Shown here one piece after another: positions 60,829 through 64,000 of a DNA stretch of 64,000 nt (position 1 is the first letter of the stretch; each line of letters begins with the position of its first letter). Under the pieces are notes generated by a model, which was given only the letters and a program-made list of their open reading frames with translations, had not been told where the DNA came from and ran no database searches. A program made the position numbers and the translations under genes. This DNA is from Triops longicaudatus (taxonomy: Eukaryota > Arthropoda > Branchiopoda > Notostraca > Triopsidae). The stretch covers positions 1 to 64,000 of the forward strand of contig JAGQDJ010000102.1 in assembly GCA_022885665.1 (NCBI GenBank), written 5' to 3'.

Positions 60829-63490
60829 CTATAATTGCTCTTGCAAAGGAGGTATGGGAAAACTGGGCGAGTGGCTTTCAAAGCCATCTTCTTCCACTTG
60901 TCCTTCGTTGAAATGTGCGTCCACATTCGAACACGAAGAATTACGCCCACTTGCACTTTCCACTTCGGCATCCAAATCTTCCTCGTCCGACGAAGTGCCC
61001 GAGGGGAAATTGGACAAACTGCAAAAGGGTTGTTCACTTTCTGACGAGCCTGAAGACCTCGCCCGCGACTCGCCATTAGGATTATAACGTAAACCGGTGC
61101 TATTCAATGGCGGCGACAGCAATCCTGGCATTTCTAAGCCAGAAGCGGAAGGATTGTTACCATCACGGCACCACAACTGCCTCATTTCTGTACGTCGCTG
61201 ACGCATGAGTGACTTGTACTCCGAAATGCGGAGTTTCTTGCCATCTACAATGCAAGTACGCTTGGGCCTCGGCCTGTAGCGATAATCCGGGTGCTTCTCC
61301 ATGTGCAACTTGGACAATCGGGACTGTTCTTCGTAGTACGGCTGCTTCTCTGTATTACTCATGGCCTTCCAACGTGCGCCTAAAATTACAAGAAATTTAT
61401 TAAATTCGATTCCAAGAATTCACTAAAAACGATTATTTGCTATAAATACTTGTTTTCTTACATATATCACTTACCTAATATTTTCGAAATGTTTGAATTG
61501 TGCATGTCTGGACATGCTTTCAGGATCTTGCGCCGCTCATCTTTGGCCCATACCATGAAAGCATTCATCGGTCGCTTTATGTGCGGTTTGCCATCGGCAT
61601 CGCGGCGCCCTTGTCGAATTATTTTAGCGCCATAAATTTTAGCTACGCATAATAATATCAACAGTTGTAAAAAAAATCTCAAAATAAAGGAGTAATCACA
61701 AGTCGATTGGTAAACTTACATTGCAACACTTCGGGTTCTTCTTTGGCAGGACGACTATTGGACTCTCGTTTGGCGGAAACCAGGGCTGAGTTGAGATTCA
61801 TGTGAGGTGGCAAGCGATCGGAGGGGGAGGGAGGAATGCAAGGCGCATTCCCCCACATGTGCATGTACGCTGGGTCTGGCAAGGGTCCCCCCAAGGAAAC
61901 AGGTGGCATGCCCTCCGATGACATTCGCTCCACGAATTGCGCTGCGGCAATCTTGTTGCCTAAAATCCCGAGAAATTCCAAGTGTCAAATTCCAATTCTG
62001 AACAATTTTTCTATTAATTTAGTTGTACCTTGGTAGGTTAGGGCGGCTAAATGAGGGTGTAAACCCGCATAGGGCATGAAAGGTGACATGAGCAATCCGC
62101 TACCACCGCTCGATCCGGAGTTCGGTGAGAGTGCTGATCCCAGGTTTGGCGGAATTGCTCGCGAGTTGTGACTTAAAGACGGGGAATGTAGCGAACTACG
62201 AGCACTGGGGGTTGAGGCGGGAGTGGGAGTAGGAGTAGGAGTCGAGGGTGGAGTGGGACTAGCACCAGAACCTGTACAAATTAAAGAAACCGAGTACAGT
62301 TTGAATGCTGTTATTCTCAGATGTTCTTTAATAATGATTTTCTTGAGTTTTTCTCGCTCAGTTTCTTACCTTTAGGTTTGCTGAGGTTCAAGGGAGCATC
62401 GACGTCAGTCACGGTATTGTTGGCCGCAGTCCTCGAAAGTGTAGGTGCTCCTGAACTTTGTATTTCTGGTGAAGGCTCCGTTTTAGACGAGTTGCTCACA
62501 GTTGTTCCTGTCGCCGACCACGTTGTAGTTGTTGATTTCCCAGCGCTGTTCGGTGGCGAAGTCGCTGAAAAGGAACTCGACACGCTGGCGGGTGAGAAAC
62601 TATGAGCCAAATGCGACTGTAGTTCCGCTACGGGGTTGTGCAGCAAGGGCAAGGAGGGCTGTAGCCCTCGCATGGTTTCCAAACAAGGTTGGAGGAACAT
62701 AAACGGTGGTACGTTCGGCAAGCCCAAACTCTTGGTCCCGTACTGCGCTAACCACTGGCCCTGGGTTGAACAAAAACACACATATTAGTTCAAAATACTT
62801 CGAAAAGTAAAATCACAACACCAATAAAAAAATAAAAAATAAAAGAGCCTGAACAAAGAAGCAAAAACAGCAATAAAAACTTTACAAACTAAACATCGTA
62901 ATGACTGACAAAAAAGCTATAAAATGAAGTGAATAAGTAAGAAAAAAAAAGGAATTTTAAAGTTTAAAGTTAAATAGACATTAAACGTTTGTACGCTAAA
63001 ACAAACGGAACGTAAGCTTCCTCAAATTAAGGCAGGCCACTACAAAACGCTTCAATAAGCCAATTCTGCACGTTTCTTAAAAAAAAAACAATTAAATAAA
63101 AAAATAACAACAGGGAAGATATTAAAATTGCAGTGTAGTAAGTGAAAAATAAAAATAAAATTGACTAATAATAAGAATACGCAAAAACTATAGAATAGTG
63201 AAGAAACGGAATTCTAAAATATCGGTGGGTATATTCTTATATATTGCAGTCCGGTAATCTGCGTAGGCTACGCATTTATTAACTATATTCATCTTTACAT
63301 TATAGCACAAACATAAAGAAATAAATAAGTTCCTGTAGGCTAGTTTTGGAAAGAAATGGCTTACTTGCAGTTCCTGTAACCGCTGGTGTTGCAAGAGGAT
63401 TTGGGATTGTTGCATGCGCTGCAATTCCAGTTGCTGTTGCATGTCATGGAGATTCAATTGCTGCATTTCGAGACGCTGTTCCTCCGGAGC
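60829..63490 (-). CDS. SoxD-family HMG-box transcription factor (3' part)
   Basis: Six exons: 63490-63365, 62760-62370, 62271-62029, 61959-61720, 61642-61475, 61379-60829. They encode the last 572 residues; the first exon here opens by splice acceptor, so the 5' end lies further right, probably outside the window. It begins with a Gln/Leu coiled-coil segment (MQQQLELQRMQQSQILLQHQ), the dimerisation part of Sox5/Sox6. A PLNLS motif, a known CtBP-corepressor docking sequence in SoxD proteins, follows in a Ser/Thr-rich stretch. A Pro/Thr run (TPTPTPTP) comes next. The HMG box, split by one intron, reads HIKRPMNAFMVWAKDERRKI, then NSNISKILG, then ARWKAMSN and KQPYYEEQ. After it comes the SoxD signature RPKRTCIVDGKKLRISEYK. 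The tail is Ser- and acid-rich. It binds AACAAT-like DNA in the minor groove. Confidence 0.93.
62761..63364. other. SoxD intron
   Basis: This is an AT-rich intron between the coiled-coil exon and the PLNLS-containing exon. No further exon is supported. Confidence 0.6.
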
Positions 63491-64000
63491 CTATGATGGG
63501 CGAGACAATAACAACACAATCACGTAAGTTTGGCCAGCTTTCGAAAACTTTCGGCGTTTGGCGGCGTCACAAGACAACTAATTGCAAGTTTGTGTTCGGG
63601 GGAGAAAATCGGACCAAAATGGAGCAGTAAAACTTGACAATTCTCCCTTTCCCTCCCAAAGTCTCAACTTCAAGAGGCGGGAAGCAGAATCTGTAGAAAA
63701 AGAATAGGATGTTGGAAGGGGTGGAGTAAAGGGGGAGAAGCAGCTCCGGGAAAATAATGCTGCTTGTTTCCTTGGGGAAGGGACTTGCCTCTTTCTCTTG
63801 TATGTGTGTGTACACCCAAACATGTGTTCCTCATTGTTCACAGTTTCAAACCCATTTCATGATTATAAGCCTACCAACCAACTAACTTTGCCGCCACTCC
63901 AAAACGTTCATCATCAATTTTCCCTTCCTCCCCATACTCACAAACTCGACCGAAAAGTCGCTCTTACAATATGAACGAACCTTTCTTCGTAAAGGCAGAA
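63491..64000. other. SoxD upstream intron, no exon found
   Basis: No splice-flanked coding segment was seen in the last 510 bases. The open frames at 63567-63841 on the minus strand have no SoxD-like content. The remaining 5' exons are expected beyond the window. Confidence 0.5.

Noticed and set aside
1..64000. CRISPR arrays, operons or bacterial-type systems.
   Set aside because: There are no regularly spaced repeats, and the genes are intron-rich, so the window is eukaryotic nuclear DNA.

Overview
The window reads as nuclear DNA of an arthropod. The genes are split by many short introns. The gene set fits an arthropod: a dpr-interacting-protein-like Ig receptor, an insect/crustacean-type gustatory receptor, a SoxD factor and a FKBP59-type immunophilin. 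The DNA is AT-rich, intergenic stretches hold small DNA-transposon derivatives, and there is one nuclear tRNA gene. I cannot fix the lineage below phylum from sequence alone. All gene models below are my own manual splice reconstructions. Most were checked by open reading frame, GT/AG sites and intron phase at every junction.

Layout from left to right. 1-6 kb: no gene recognised. 6.05-16.2 kb (+): Ig-domain cell-surface protein (DIP/lachesin class) with three Ig domains and a C-terminal GPI-anchor signal exon; its 5' end was not found. 16.9-18.8 kb (-): complete XPA nucleotide-excision-repair gene, convergent with the DIP gene. 22.2-27.8 kb (-): a Rap1/TERF2IP-like gene with two BRCT domains and two Myb domains. 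29.2-35.8 kb (-): complete SCAPER homologue of 1464 residues. 37.9-39.1 kb (+): complete family-7 beta-1,4-galactosyltransferase-type enzyme of 314 residues. 43.6-45.1 kb (+): a gustatory-receptor-like gene. 46.4-49.3 kb (-): ZnT1/SLC30A1-type zinc exporter. 51.1-53.9 kb (-): FKBP52/FKBP59-type co-chaperone with a possible alternative last exon. 56.4 kb (-): tRNA-Pro(AGG). 60.8-63.5 kb (-): 3' part of a SoxD gene that probably continues beyond the window.

The genes are unrelated single-copy cellular genes, and I see no operon or gene cluster. Mobile DNA is a clear second layer: three hAT-type MITEs with 8-bp target duplications, pogo/Tigger-like MITEs (one fills most of a Rap1 intron), a 200-bp foldback element, a broken hAT transposase, a broken non-LTR retrotransposon end, and a pair of diverged unclassified repeats.

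The most unusual item is the Rap1-like gene. Its BRCT unit is duplicated with exon length and intron phase kept (exons 2 and 4 are both 161 nt, phase 0 to 2), and it has two Myb repeats where human RAP1 has one. The predicted product shows no recognisable Rap1 C-terminal domain and ends in a Ser/acidic tail with a SUMO-interaction-like motif.
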